Assembly: GCA_946479255.1 (NCBI GenBank) | Contig: CAMLFK010000037.1 | Coordinates: 1-25,455 of the forward strand | DNA length: 25,455 bases | Direction: 5' to 3' | From: an uncultured Oxalobacteraceae bacterium | Lineage (GTDB): Bacteria; Pseudomonadota; Gammaproteobacteria; Burkholderiales; Burkholderiaceae | In this document: positions 1-7,350 of the stretch, piece after piece | Layout: the number at the start of each line of letters is the position of its first letter | How positions within the stretch are numbered: position 1 is the first letter of the stretch | Program-made: the position numbers and the translations under genes | The notes under the pieces: generated by a model | What the model was told of the DNA's origin: nothing | Database searches by the model: none | Seen by the model: the letters and a program-made list of their open reading frames with translations, nothing else

Positions 1-1
1 C

Positions 2-883
2 GCCGGTGGCGCGGGCGGCGCCGGCGGCGGTGGCGGCGGTGGCGGCCTCGCCCTGGGCGGCAGCGGCGGCAACGGCGGCACTTCCATCGGCGGCACGGGT
101 GGCGCCGGCGGTGCGGCCAACGCCGGCGCGGGCGGCAACGGCGGCATGGGCGGCATCGGCGGCCTGGCGCTGGGCTCGGCTGCGACCGGCTCGGGCAGCG
201 CGACCGGCGGCGCCAGCACCAACGGCGCCAGCGTACCCATCGCGGTGGACTCCAGCACCGCCAACTCCAATGGCCACAACGGCGGCAGCGCCACCAGCGG
301 CGCGGTCGACACCCATGCCGGCGACACCACGGTCGGCGCGGCCGAAGGCGGCGGCGCCGGTGCCAGCGGCGGCAGCGCCGCCTCGGGCGCGGGCGGCGCG
401 GGTGCCAGCAGCAGCCACGGCGGCAGCGGCGCCGCTGCCGACGTCGGTTATGCCGGTGCCGGTGCCAGTGGCGCGGCCGGCGGCAATGGCGGCCACAGCG
501 GTAGCGCGCAAAACAACGGTGGCGCGGGCGCGGCCGGCGGTGACGGTAACGGCGGCACGGCCAGCAATGGTTCGCCGACGGTCGGCAACGCCAGCGGCGG
601 TGCGGGCGGCGCGGGCGCCAGCGGCGGCACCAACACCGGCGGCGCCGGCGGCGATGGCGGCACCGTCACCGCAGGCGCGGCAACCGGCGGCGCCGGTGCT
701 GAGGGCAAGGGCGGCAATGCCGGCACCACCACGGTCGATGCGGGCAGCTTCGACATGTCCAACCACATGAGCAATGTCGGCCAGTCGGCTGCGGGCATCA
801 TGGTCGTCAGCCAGAACAGCGGCTTGTCGTCGCTGGTGCAGCAAAGCGTGAACGTCCAGAGCAACCTGAGCCTGGGCCGCTAA
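2..883 (+). CDS. Gly/Ala/Ser-rich secreted structural protein (partial, 5' end outside window), candidate amyloid or adhesive subunit
   Basis: The frame is open from the first bases of the window, so the start and any signal peptide are missing. The visible ~293 residues are almost entirely GG, GGA, GGN and GGS runs, with no Cys and very few charged residues. A distinct, non-repetitive tail of about 45 residues follows, containing GIMVVSQNSGLSSLVQQ near the C-terminus. That tail resembles the tail of the next gene (GLPVVIQNSGANVLIQ), which suggests both proteins are recognised or assembled by the same machinery. Low-complexity Gly-rich composition resembles PGRS-like and amyloid or adhesin proteins. 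It sits first in a run of same-strand genes that includes a C39 peptidase and a FapF-like barrel, so I infer it is the secreted structural subunit. The biochemical role is not shown by the sequence. The other long frames here are GC-rich shadows. Confidence 0.75.
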   Translation, partial: AGGAGGAGGGGGGGGLALGGSGGNGGTSIGGTGGAGGAANAGAGGNGGMGGIGGLALGSAATGSGSATGGASTNGASVPIAVDSSTANSNGHNGGSATSGAVDTHAGDTTVGAAEGGGAGASGGSAASGAGGAGASSSHGGSGAAADVGYAGAGASGAAGGNGGHSGSAQNNGGAGAAGGDGNGGTASNGSPTVGNASGGAGGAGASGGTNTGGAGGDGGTVTAGAATGGAGAEGKGGNAGTTTVDAGSFDMSNHMSNVGQSAAGIMVVSQNSGLSSLVQQSVNVQSNLSLGR

Positions 884-890
884 TCGCCGG

Positions 891-919
891 CGCCGTCCGC
901 GCCATCCGCGCGGACGGCG
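891..919 (+). terminator. Strong hairpin after the Gly-rich gene (partial terminator or mRNA-stabilising stem)
   Basis: Perfect 12-bp arms CGCCGTCCGCGC / GCGCGGACGGCG enclose a 5-nt loop, 7 bp after the stop codon. A pyrimidine/T-rich stretch follows without a long clean T run. The next gene starts 47 bp further on with its own good ribosome-binding site. The stem probably lowers read-through, or protects the upstream message, so that the structural subunit is made in excess over the secretion genes. That role is inferred. Confidence 0.6.
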
Positions 920-966
920 TTCCGTTCTTCGGGCTTTGTCTTCCGTAATGCTATTGAGGAGAAACC

Positions 967-1386
967 ATGTACGACGTCGTGTATGACATCATTGCCGCAA
1001 GCCTCATCGCGGTGGATGTTGAAAGTGGCGTGCCGCCCAGCGCGCCTGAAACCCTGGCGCCGGCCCCGCTTATCCAGTCAGCGCCGGCCAGCGCGCCTTT
1101 GCCGCAGGTCGAGGCTTTGCCGCAAGCCACTACGCCGTCCGCCCTCGGCGAAGCCGCTCCAGCCGGCCGGCTCGAGACCGCGCGCGGCGGCAGCGACACG
1201 ATCACGAGCGACACCCGCCTGGGCGGCGTTGTGGCCAACAACAGTGCCCAGCACGTCACGACCGGTGCCAACAGCATCGCATCTGGCTCGTTTTCCGGTG
1301 CGGTCGGCCTGCCTGTGGTGATCCAGAATTCAGGCGCCAACGTGCTGATCCAGAACGCCACCGTCATCAACCTGCAGTTCAAATAG
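967..1386 (+). CDS. Small protein of the Fap-like locus with a double-glycine motif and an amyloid-type tail
   Basis: A 139-residue protein starting at ATG 967 behind a clear GAGGAG site. It has a short N-terminal section with a hydrophobic patch (residues ~4-17) but no classical signal peptide, and an Ala/Pro-rich linker (~22-66). LETARGG follows at 69-75, then a Ser/Asn/Gly-rich domain (~76-139) ending GLPVVIQNSGANVLIQ plus a short hydrophobic end. The tail matches the tail of the upstream Gly-rich protein. LETARGG fits the C39 double-glycine pattern (Leu at -7, GG at -2/-1) and has a counterpart, LDKMRGG, in the gene after the C39 peptidase. I infer a minor subunit, nucleator or export partner matured at GG. 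I do not recognise a named family. Confidence 0.75.
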   Translation: MYDVVYDIIAASLIAVDVESGVPPSAPETLAPAPLIQSAPASAPLPQVEALPQATTPSALGEAAPAGRLETARGGSDTITSDTRLGGVVANNSAQHVTTGANSIASGSFSGAVGLPVVIQNSGANVLIQNATVINLQFK

Positions 1387-1395
1387 ATTCCAGCC

Positions 1396-2136
1396 ATGCG
1401 CACCACTCACCTGCTGGCCGGCGCCTTGCTGTCGGCTGTAAGCGTGCCGTCGCAGGCGATCGAACTGAGCGGCATAGGCGGCGCCCGGCTTGACGTGCCG
1501 GTCGCCAGCTTGCAGCAGCTGCGCTTCCGATCGACCTTGCGTCAACAGTTCGACTTCAGCTGCGGCTCCGCCGCGGTGGCAACACTATTGACCCATCACT
1601 ACGGCCATCCGGTAACGGAGCAGCTGGTCTTCGAACAGATGTACTTGCGCGGCAACCAGCCAAAGATCCGGAAAGAAGGCTTTTCCCTGCTCGACATGCA
1701 AGGCTATCTGGCGCGCCTCGGCTACCGCGCCGACGGCTTCCAGCAGCCGCTCGACAAACTGGTGCAGGCTGGGCTGCCGGCAATCGTGCTGGTCACGGAG
1801 AAAGGCTATCAGCACTTCGTGGTTGTCAAAGGCTTGTCGGCCGAGCGCGTGCTGATCGGTGATCCGGCTGCCGGCACCCGCGCAATGACGCGCGCGCGCT
1901 TCGAAGCAATCTGGCCCAGCAAGCTGCTGTTCGTCATTCACTCACGGACTAGCATAGTCGGCAGCCACGCGCGCGCCACCGGCCCGAGTTCCATGCACAA
2001 GCAGGCCGCCTTCAACCGGCCCGAGGACTGGCGTGTCGCACCACAATTCCAGCTGCGCGATGCGCTCGGCGATGGCGCCGCGAACGGCAGCCTGGCCGGG
2101 CTGACTCTGCCGAAGCACGGCCCCGGCGATTTCTAA
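1396..2136 (+). CDS. C39-family cysteine peptidase, FapD-like, exported
   Basis: A 246-residue protein with a probable signal peptide (residues 1-21, cut after SQA). The papain-like C39 core is easy to see. The segment with the preceding glutamines and the catalytic Cys reads LRQQFDFSCGSAA (Cys56), the His lies in GYQHFVVVKG (His140) and the Asp in LIGDPAAG (Asp156). C39 domains cut after double glycine, usually as part of bacteriocin ABC exporters. This one is free-standing and predicted periplasmic, as in FapD of the Pseudomonas functional amyloid operon. Its neighbours on either side carry L[DE]xxRGG motifs and are the obvious candidate substrates. The ~85 residues after the core, with a low-complexity end, are unassigned. 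The start lies 9 bp after the previous stop, so translation is probably coupled. Confidence 0.85.
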   Translation: MRTTHLLAGALLSAVSVPSQAIELSGIGGARLDVPVASLQQLRFRSTLRQQFDFSCGSAAVATLLTHHYGHPVTEQLVFEQMYLRGNQPKIRKEGFSLLDMQGYLARLGYRADGFQQPLDKLVQAGLPAIVLVTEKGYQHFVVVKGLSAERVLIGDPAAGTRAMTRARFEAIWPSKLLFVIHSRTSIVGSHARATGPSSMHKQAAFNRPEDWRVAPQFQLRDALGDGAANGSLAGLTLPKHGPGDF

Positions 2137-2147
2137 CAGGAGCATTG

Positions 2148-2744
2148 ATGGCACCTTCAACAACACGCGACGCTATTGGAAACATTTCGCACACCACCGC
2201 CGCGCATCAAAGCACGGCGCATGCCGGCCGCAAGGCTGCGCGCAGCGGGCTTGTCCTGCGCATATTGTCGAGCGTGCTTGCGGCCGGCTGCGTCCTCAGC
2301 CCGCCCGCGCGGGCCGATGCCGGCGAGGGCTGGACGCCTGTGGACGCTGGCGTGCTCGACAAAATGCGCGGCGGCTTTATCACCGTGACCGGGCTGGAAG
2401 TATCGCTTGGCATCGAACGCCTCGTCACCTTGAATGGCAACGTCGTCGCCCACACCCGGCTCGAGATCGCCGATGTCGCCCGCCTCACCGAACAGCAGGC
2501 GCGCCAGGCCCACGAAGTCCTGTCGTCCGTCAACGTCGTACAAAGCGGACATGACAATATGGCCGCACAAGCCAGCGGACTGGCCGCCAACGGCGCAACC
2601 CTCGTTCAAAACAGCCTGAACGGCCAGCAGATCGACACCCGCACCGTGATCAATTCCTCGGTCAACAGCAGTGGCCTGCTGACCTCCCTGAACTTCCTCG
2701 GCAGCTTGAGCGACGCCATCGCACGCTCGGCCCTGGCCCACTGA
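2148..2744 (+). CDS. Exported FapE-position protein with a double-glycine motif
   Basis: A 198-residue protein. ATG 2148 is preferred over a TTG one codon upstream because AGGAG lies 6-7 bp before it. A long polar N-terminus leads into a hydrophobic segment (~34-50) and a likely signal-peptidase site after ARA (~56). LAAGC at 44-48 only loosely fits a lipobox. Next comes VDAGVLDKMRGG (GG at 75-76), matching the double-glycine leader pattern with Leu at -7 and Met at -4. The mature part contains a beta-like segment and an Asn/Gln/Ser-rich C-terminal region with LVQNSLNGQQ, reminiscent of the tails of the two upstream putative subunits. Lying between the C39 peptidase and the FapF-like barrel, it occupies the fapE position. 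The role in assembly or secretion is inferred from context. Confidence 0.75.
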   Translation: MAPSTTRDAIGNISHTTAAHQSTAHAGRKAARSGLVLRILSSVLAAGCVLSPPARADAGEGWTPVDAGVLDKMRGGFITVTGLEVSLGIERLVTLNGNVVAHTRLEIADVARLTEQQARQAHEVLSSVNVVQSGHDNMAAQASGLAANGATLVQNSLNGQQIDTRTVINSSVNSSGLLTSLNFLGSLSDAIARSALAH

Positions 2745-2757
2745 CTGGAGCGATTGG

Positions 2758-4215
2758 ATGCACTACCGATTAGTCCTTAGCGCCTTACTGCTGACTCCCC
2801 TGGCCCCCTTGGCCCAGGCCCACGCGCATTCAGCCGAGCCGGATCTGTCCGCACAGGTACAGGTCCTGCAAGACCAACTGGCGGAACAGCGCACATTGAT
2901 CGACGCGCTGGCGCGTGAAGTGGCTGCCCAGCGCGCGCTGGTGCAAGCCCAACAAGGTGCTGCTACGGACGCGGGAGGAAGTCTTGCCGCTCCCCCGTCC
3001 GCCGGTCATCCGGAGCAGTTACCAGAAGCGGTCCCGTCCGATGTGCTGGCGCACCAGCGCGGAACCGGCAACAGCACATCCGCTGACGATGCCCACGATC
3101 CCATGCCGGCCTCGGCAGGCCCGCCAGCGGGGCCGGCAGTAGCGATGGCCGCCGCAGGAACCGCCCCAACGCCTGTCCCGGCTGCGGCTGCGGCTGCGGC
3201 CGAGCCCGCGCGGCCCGCCATGGCCCCGGTCGGCAAGCCAGCCCAGCGCGACAGCCGGCCGCCGGAGGTGGCTCCCCTGTTCGAGCAGCCCGGCGTGCTC
3301 ACCCCCAAAGGCAAGCTGGTCTTTGAACCTTCCCTGCAGTTCGGCTATTCGTCCAGCAACCGGGTGGCGCTGGTCGGCTATACCGTCATCCCGGCATTGC
3401 TGATCGGCCTGGTCGACGTGCGCGAGGTCAAGCGCAATACCACCACGGCCAGCTTCAGCCTGCGAACCGGCCTCACCAATCGGCTGGAGATCGAGGCCAA
3501 GGTCCCGTATATCTACCGTTCCGACGCCACCGTGAGCCGCGAAATCTTCACCGGGACGGCTGTCGAAAACGTCTTCAACACCAGCGGCAAGGCGATCGGC
3601 GACGCCGAGCTCGGGCTGCGCTACCAGCTCAACCGTGGCGGGCCGGACAGCGCCTATTACATCGCCGGCCTGCGCGCCAAGTCGCGCACCGGGCGCGACC
3701 CGTTCAGCGTCGTGACCGACTGCGCCCAGCGCTGCATCGGCCCGAACGCCACCGGCACCGGCTTGCCTCTCAACCTGCCGACAGGGTCGGGCTTCTATGC
3801 GGTACAGCCCAGCCTGACCATGCTGTTCCCATCCGATCCGGCGGTGTTTTTCGGCAGCGTCAGTTATCTGCACAACATCAAACGCAAGGATGTCAGCCGC
3901 ACCGTCCTGGGCGGCGAGCAGGAATTGCTCGGCGAGGTCGCGCCCGGCAGTATCATCGGCTTCAACTTCGGCATGGGCATCGGCCTGAACGACAAGGCAT
4001 CCTTCAGCCTCGGGTATGACCACAACTCGATCGGGCGCACCCGGCAGAACGGCGTGGCCGTGCCGGGCTCGGTCCGCACCCAACTCGGCACCTTGTTGGT
4101 GGGCTACTCGTACCGCATCAACGAAAAGCGCAGCCTCAGCGTATCGGTCGGCGCGGGGCTGACCCGCGACACGCCCGATGTGAGCCTGACGCTGCGCATG
4201 CCCTTAAGCTGGTAG
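2758..4215 (+). CDS. FapF-like outer-membrane beta-barrel transporter with N-terminal coiled coil
   Basis: A 485-residue protein. It has a signal peptide (1 to ~21, ending AQA) and then a heptad-rich coiled coil (~28-67: QVQVLQDQLAEQRTLIDALA and onwards). A long Ala/Pro/Gly linker (~70-170) leads to a beta-barrel from about residue 179, with alternating amphipathic strands to a terminal Trp (LRMPLSW), the usual Bam recognition end. One loop has a Cys pair (CAQRC). Coiled coil, disordered linker and barrel is the architecture of FapF, the trimeric channel exporting amyloid subunits in Pseudomonas. ATG 2758 follows GGAG and lies 13 bp after the previous stop. The linker is longer than I would expect for FapF. 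The assignment rests on architecture and gene order, not on a sequence match I can compute. Confidence 0.8.
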   Translation: MHYRLVLSALLLTPLAPLAQAHAHSAEPDLSAQVQVLQDQLAEQRTLIDALAREVAAQRALVQAQQGAATDAGGSLAAPPSAGHPEQLPEAVPSDVLAHQRGTGNSTSADDAHDPMPASAGPPAGPAVAMAAAGTAPTPVPAAAAAAAEPARPAMAPVGKPAQRDSRPPEVAPLFEQPGVLTPKGKLVFEPSLQFGYSSSNRVALVGYTVIPALLIGLVDVREVKRNTTTASFSLRTGLTNRLEIEAKVPYIYRSDATVSREIFTGTAVENVFNTSGKAIGDAELGLRYQLNRGGPDSAYYIAGLRAKSRTGRDPFSVVTDCAQRCIGPNATGTGLPLNLPTGSGFYAVQPSLTMLFPSDPAVFFGSVSYLHNIKRKDVSRTVLGGEQELLGEVAPGSIIGFNFGMGIGLNDKASFSLGYDHNSIGRTRQNGVAVPGSVRTQLGTLLVGYSYRINEKRSLSVSVGAGLTRDTPDVSLTLRMPLSW

Positions 4216-4269
4216 CTGGTAGCTGGTAGCTGGTAGCTGGTAGCTGGTAGCTGGTAACTGGTGACTGGT
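4207..4269 (+). repeat. Tandem heptanucleotide repeat overlapping the end of the FapF-like gene
   Basis: Seven perfect AGCTGGT units (4207-4255) are followed by two degenerate ones (AACTGGT, GACTGGT). The first unit supplies the last two codons (Ser, Trp) and the start of the TAG stop codon. Because the stop lies at the first/second unit junction, changes in copy number would leave the protein unchanged and alter only the 3' untranslated region. Confidence 0.95.
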
Positions 4270-4356
4270 GACACCGGGACGGGGCTATAAGGCGCCACCC
4301 GTTCCCGGATTGGCTTACATTGCCTGCTCGATTGTTCACCCCCGCGAGCCAGTCCC

Positions 4357-5394
4357 ATGCAACCTCAGCGCCTGCACTCCGAAGCCCTGGTCGAAACGAC
4401 CCGCGGCTATCCCGACAGCGGCTTCGTCACCGAAAACGTCCACATGGGATCGGTGGCCGTGGTCGACACCAGCGGCAAGTTGATCTGGTGGGCAGGCGAT
4501 CCAGATCTGCGGACCTTTACCCGTTCCGCCCTCAAGCCTTTCCAGGCACTGCCATTTGTCTTGAGCGAGGGTCCCGCGCGCCTCGGCTTGAGCAGTGCCG
4601 AACTGTCGCTCCTGTGCGCCAGCCATTCCGGTGAGGCAGCCCACCTGCGCGCTGTCACCGCCATCCTGGGCAAGTGCGGCGTGGATGAAGCCCATCTGGA
4701 GTGCGGCTGCCACGCCCCCCTCTACTACGACGCCATGCAGCTGGCCGTGCCCAAGGACAGGCGCTGGCGTCCAATCCACCACAACTGCTCCGGCAAGCAC
4801 GCCGGCTTCCTCGCCTGGTGCCGCCTGCATGACGTGCCCAGCGCCGGCTACGTCGACCCGGCACACCCTTTACAAGGGGAGATCCGCAACACCCTCGGCG
4901 CGCTGGCAGGCATCCCGGCGGATACCATGGCGCGCGGCATGGATGGCTGCTCTGCACCCAACTATGCAATGCCGCTGTCCCGCCTGGCTCACCTGTATGC
5001 CCGCCTGGCGCAAGGAAACGCCGACCCGGCACTGGGCGCGGCCATGGGCCAGCTGTGGACCGCCATGACGAGCCATCCGCAGCTGGTCTCGGGCCAGGGC
5101 CGCAGCGACCTCGCGTACATGAACGCGGGCGAAGGCGACTGGGTGACCAAGGTCGGCGCCGATGCCGTGCAGACGATCGGCATCCGCTCGGCCGGCCTCG
5201 GCATCGCCATCAAGATCGCCGATGGCGCCACCAGGGCGCTTCCGGTCGCCACTGTCAGCGTGCTCGAACAACTCGGCCTGTTGGATGAGCGCCGGCGCGG
5301 ACGGCTCTCCGCTTACCTGCGGCCACCGATCAACAACGTCCGGGGCAGCGTGACCGGCGACATCCGCGCCTGCTTTCGCCTGCGCCCGGCATAA
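4357..5394 (+). CDS. L-asparaginase, rhizobial (AnsA/ReAV-type, PF06089) family
   Basis: A 345-residue cytoplasmic enzyme predicted to hydrolyse L-asparagine to aspartate and ammonia. The family is the thermolabile Rhizobium etli type, unrelated to E. coli AnsA/AnsB. Its signature residues are present: TRSALKPFQALP (Ser57, Lys60), CASHSGEAAH (Ser89), CSGKHAG (Cys144, Lys147) and MDGCSAPN (Asp196, Cys198). These correspond to the Ser/Lys pairs and the Cys-Lys-Cys zinc site known from the Rhizobium enzyme. The length is normal for the family. No strong ribosome-binding site precedes ATG 4357, but the N-terminal homology starts immediately. It converges with the Lrp-type regulator gene, with only 13 bp between their stop codons. 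Confidence 0.9.
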   Translation: MQPQRLHSEALVETTRGYPDSGFVTENVHMGSVAVVDTSGKLIWWAGDPDLRTFTRSALKPFQALPFVLSEGPARLGLSSAELSLLCASHSGEAAHLRAVTAILGKCGVDEAHLECGCHAPLYYDAMQLAVPKDRRWRPIHHNCSGKHAGFLAWCRLHDVPSAGYVDPAHPLQGEIRNTLGALAGIPADTMARGMDGCSAPNYAMPLSRLAHLYARLAQGNADPALGAAMGQLWTAMTSHPQLVSGQGRSDLAYMNAGEGDWVTKVGADAVQTIGIRSAGLGIAIKIADGATRALPVATVSVLEQLGLLDERRRGRLSAYLRPPINNVRGSVTGDIRACFRLRPA

Positions 5395-5407
5395 ACCCGA
5401 ACAATAC

Positions 5408-5902
5408 CTACTGCAACACCTCGGTCGACAAGGCCAGCGTTTCCTTGATTTCCTCCATCACCACATAGCTTTTCGACTGCGCCGCGCCGGGCAACTGCAG
5501 CAGCATGTCGCCCAGCAGCTTGCGGTACTCCGCCATCTCGTGGATACGCGCCTTGATCAGATAATCGAAGTCGCCCGACACCAGATGGCATTCCTGTACT
5601 TCCGGAATGCGCAGCACCTCGCGCCTGAACTGCTCGAAAGCCGAGGCCGATTTCTGGTTGATGGTGATTTCCACAAACACCAGCAATTTGGCGCCCAGCG
5701 CGGCCGGATCGACCCGCGCGTAGTAGCCGCTGATGACGCCGTCGCGCTCCATGCGCTTGACCCGCTCGATGCAGGGCGTGACCGACAGGCCCACCCGCTC
5801 GCCCAGTTCCTTCATCGAAATGCGCGCCTCCTGTTGCAGGATCCGCAAGATGTGGCGGTCGAGCTTGTCGAGGGCGCGGCCGGTTTCCTTGTAGGTACGC
5901 AT
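5408..5902 (-). CDS. Lrp/AsnC-family transcriptional regulator
   Basis: A 164-residue protein with the standard Lrp layout. The N-terminal winged helix-turn-helix (~11-62; LDRHILRILQQEARISMKEL and VGLSVTPCIERVKRME) is followed by the RAM ligand-binding/oligomerisation domain (~75-150; FVEITINQKSASAFEQF, VSGDFDYLIKARI). The acidic VSGDFDY turn is typical of Lrp, BkdR and PutR regulators. The gene is divergent from dadA across a 105-bp AT-rich gap, the usual arrangement for an Lrp-type activator of its neighbour. It probably senses alanine, leucine or a related amino acid and controls dadA, perhaps asparaginase too. Ligand and targets are inferred from context. Many related paralogues exist, so I give no symbol. 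Confidence 0.92.
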   Translation of the reverse strand: MRTYKETGRALDKLDRHILRILQQEARISMKELGERVGLSVTPCIERVKRMERDGVISGYYARVDPAALGAKLLVFVEITINQKSASAFEQFRREVLRIPEVQECHLVSGDFDYLIKARIHEMAEYRKLLGDMLLQLPGAAQSKSYVVMEEIKETLALSTEVLQ

Positions 5903-6007
5903 GAAAATCCACCAAATAGTTGTAAATATACGTGAACAAACACTAGCTTAATAACTTTACCATAGCGGAAACACCCACCGATCAATCATCTAACAGCGGG
6001 AGCTATC
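5903..6007. promoter_or_regulatory. Divergent lrp/dadA promoter-operator region
   Basis: A 105-bp gap between divergent starts, much more AT-rich than the genes around it, particularly 5908-5962 where AT-rich steps recur as expected for an Lrp-type operator. The dadA ribosome-binding site GGGAGC lies near 5998-6003. I cannot place exact -35/-10 boxes with confidence. Confidence 0.5.
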
Positions 6008-7297
6008 ATGCGCGTTCTAATCCTCGGCAGCGGCGTCATCGGCGTAACCAGCGCGTGGTACCTGGCCCAGGCCGGCCACCAGGTCACGGTCATCGACCGC
6101 CAGAGCGGCCCCGCGCTGGAAACCAGTTTCGCCAACGCCGGCCAGATCTCGCCCGGCTACGCTTCGCCGTGGGCGGCCCCGGGTGTTCCCCTCAAGGCCA
6201 TCAAATGGCTGCTGCAGCGCCATGCCCCGCTGGCCTTCCGTCCCGACGGCAGCAGCTTCCAGTGGCGCTGGATGTGGCAAATGCTGCGCAACTGCAGCCC
6301 CGAACGCTACGCCATCAACAAGGAACGCATGGTGCGCCTGGCCGAGTACAGCCGCGATTGCTTAAAAACGCTCCGTGCCGACACCGGCATCGCCTACGAA
6401 AGCCGGCAGCGCGGCACCACCCAGCTGTTCCGCACCGAACAGCAACTGGCCAGCGCGGAAAAAGACATCCAGGTGCTGCGCGATTCCGGCGTGCCCTTCG
6501 AGCTGCTCAGCCGCGACGAGCTGGCGCGCGCCGAGCCGGCGCTGGAGCACGTCAAGCACAAGCTGGTCGGCGGCCTGCGCCTGCCCAATGACGAAACCGG
6601 CGACTGCCAGCTGTTTACCACCCGCCTCGAAGCCATGGCCCGGCAGGCCGGGGTCGAGTTCCGCTACAAGCTTCCCATCGACGCCCTGGCGTGCAGCGGT
6701 GGCGCCATCGACGGCGTGCATGCCGGCGGCCAGCTCTTGCGCGCCGATGCCTATGTCGTGGCACTGGGCGCGCACTCGACCGCGCTGCTGCGCTCCATCG
6801 TCGACATTCCGGTCTATCCGGTCAAGGGCTACTCGATCACCGTGCCGGTCAGCGATGGCGCGCGCGCACCGGTGTCCACCGTGCTCGACGAAAGCTACAA
6901 GATCGCCGTGACCCGTTTTGAGGACCGCATCCGCGTCGGCGGCATGGCCGAAATCGCCGGCTTCGACACCCGCCTCGATGCGCGCCGCCGCGCCACCCTG
7001 GAGATGGTCGTCGGCGACTTGTTCCCCGGCGCCGGCGACCTCAAACAGGCCTCGTTCTGGACCGGCCTGCGCCCCATGACCCCGGACGGCACGCCATTGG
7101 TCGGGCGCACCGCCCTGTCCAACCTGTTCCTCAACACTGGCCACGGCACGCTTGGCTGGACCATGTCCTGCGGCTCGGCGCAGCTGCTGTCCGACCTGAT
7201 CTCGGCGCGCCGTCCGGCCATCCCGAGTGCCGACCTGTCGGTGGCGCGCTACGCCGTCAGCGCGCGCGGTGGCAAGCTCGATCTGCAGGAGGCTTGA
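6008..7297 (+). CDS. dadA: D-amino acid dehydrogenase (DadA), small subunit
   Basis: A 429-residue FAD-dependent, membrane-associated dehydrogenase that oxidatively deaminates D-amino acids, chiefly D-alanine, to 2-oxo acids and passes electrons to the respiratory chain. It opens with the dinucleotide-binding fold [18 protein letters not shown] (residues ~3-20) and the acidic beta2 end VTVID. Typical DadA blocks follow: [41 protein letters not shown] and the C-terminal [14 protein letters not shown] and [11 protein letters not shown]. The length is normal. GGGAGC precedes the ATG by 4-5 bp. Its partner dadX (alanine racemase) is not next to it here. Regulation by the divergent Lrp-type protein is likely by analogy with the E. 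coli dad operon. Confidence 0.95.
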   Translation: MRVLILGSGVIGVTSAWYLAQAGHQVTVIDRQSGPALETSFANAGQISPGYASPWAAPGVPLKAIKWLLQRHAPLAFRPDGSSFQWRWMWQMLRNCSPERYAINKERMVRLAEYSRDCLKTLRADTGIAYESRQRGTTQLFRTEQQLASAEKDIQVLRDSGVPFELLSRDELARAEPALEHVKHKLVGGLRLPNDETGDCQLFTTRLEAMARQAGVEFRYKLPIDALACSGGAIDGVHAGGQLLRADAYVVALGAHSTALLRSIVDIPVYPVKGYSITVPVSDGARAPVSTVLDESYKIAVTRFEDRIRVGGMAEIAGFDTRLDARRRATLEMVVGDLFPGAGDLKQASFWTGLRPMTPDGTPLVGRTALSNLFLNTGHGTLGWTMSCGSAQLLSDLISARRPAIPSADLSVARYAVSARGGKLDLQEA

Positions 7298-7314
7298 TCA
7301 TGTCGCGCTTAGGT

Positions 7315-7350
7315 ACGTAAGCAAGTACGTCACTAAGCACGTAACTAAGC
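7315..7350. repeat. Three degenerate 12-bp tandem units at the convergent dadA/araC ends
   Basis: ACGTAAGCAAGT, ACGTCACTAAGC and ACGTAACTAAGC lie head to tail. The last two differ at one base. The final unit contains the stop codon of the minus-strand regulator gene. No hairpin terminator is evident between the two genes. Confidence 0.75.

Noticed and set aside
448..864. Reverse-strand Pro/Ala-rich frame (138 aa) and plus-strand frame 6-770 over the Gly-rich gene
   Set aside because: Both are compositional shadows of GGC/GCC-rich codons; no ribosome-binding site, signal or sensible domain.
3019..4083. 354-residue reverse-strand frame inside the FapF-like gene
   Set aside because: Lies wholly antisense to a convincing beta-barrel gene; no recognisable motifs.
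4207..4269. CRISPR-like array
   Set aside because: A 7-bp tandem repeat with no spacers.
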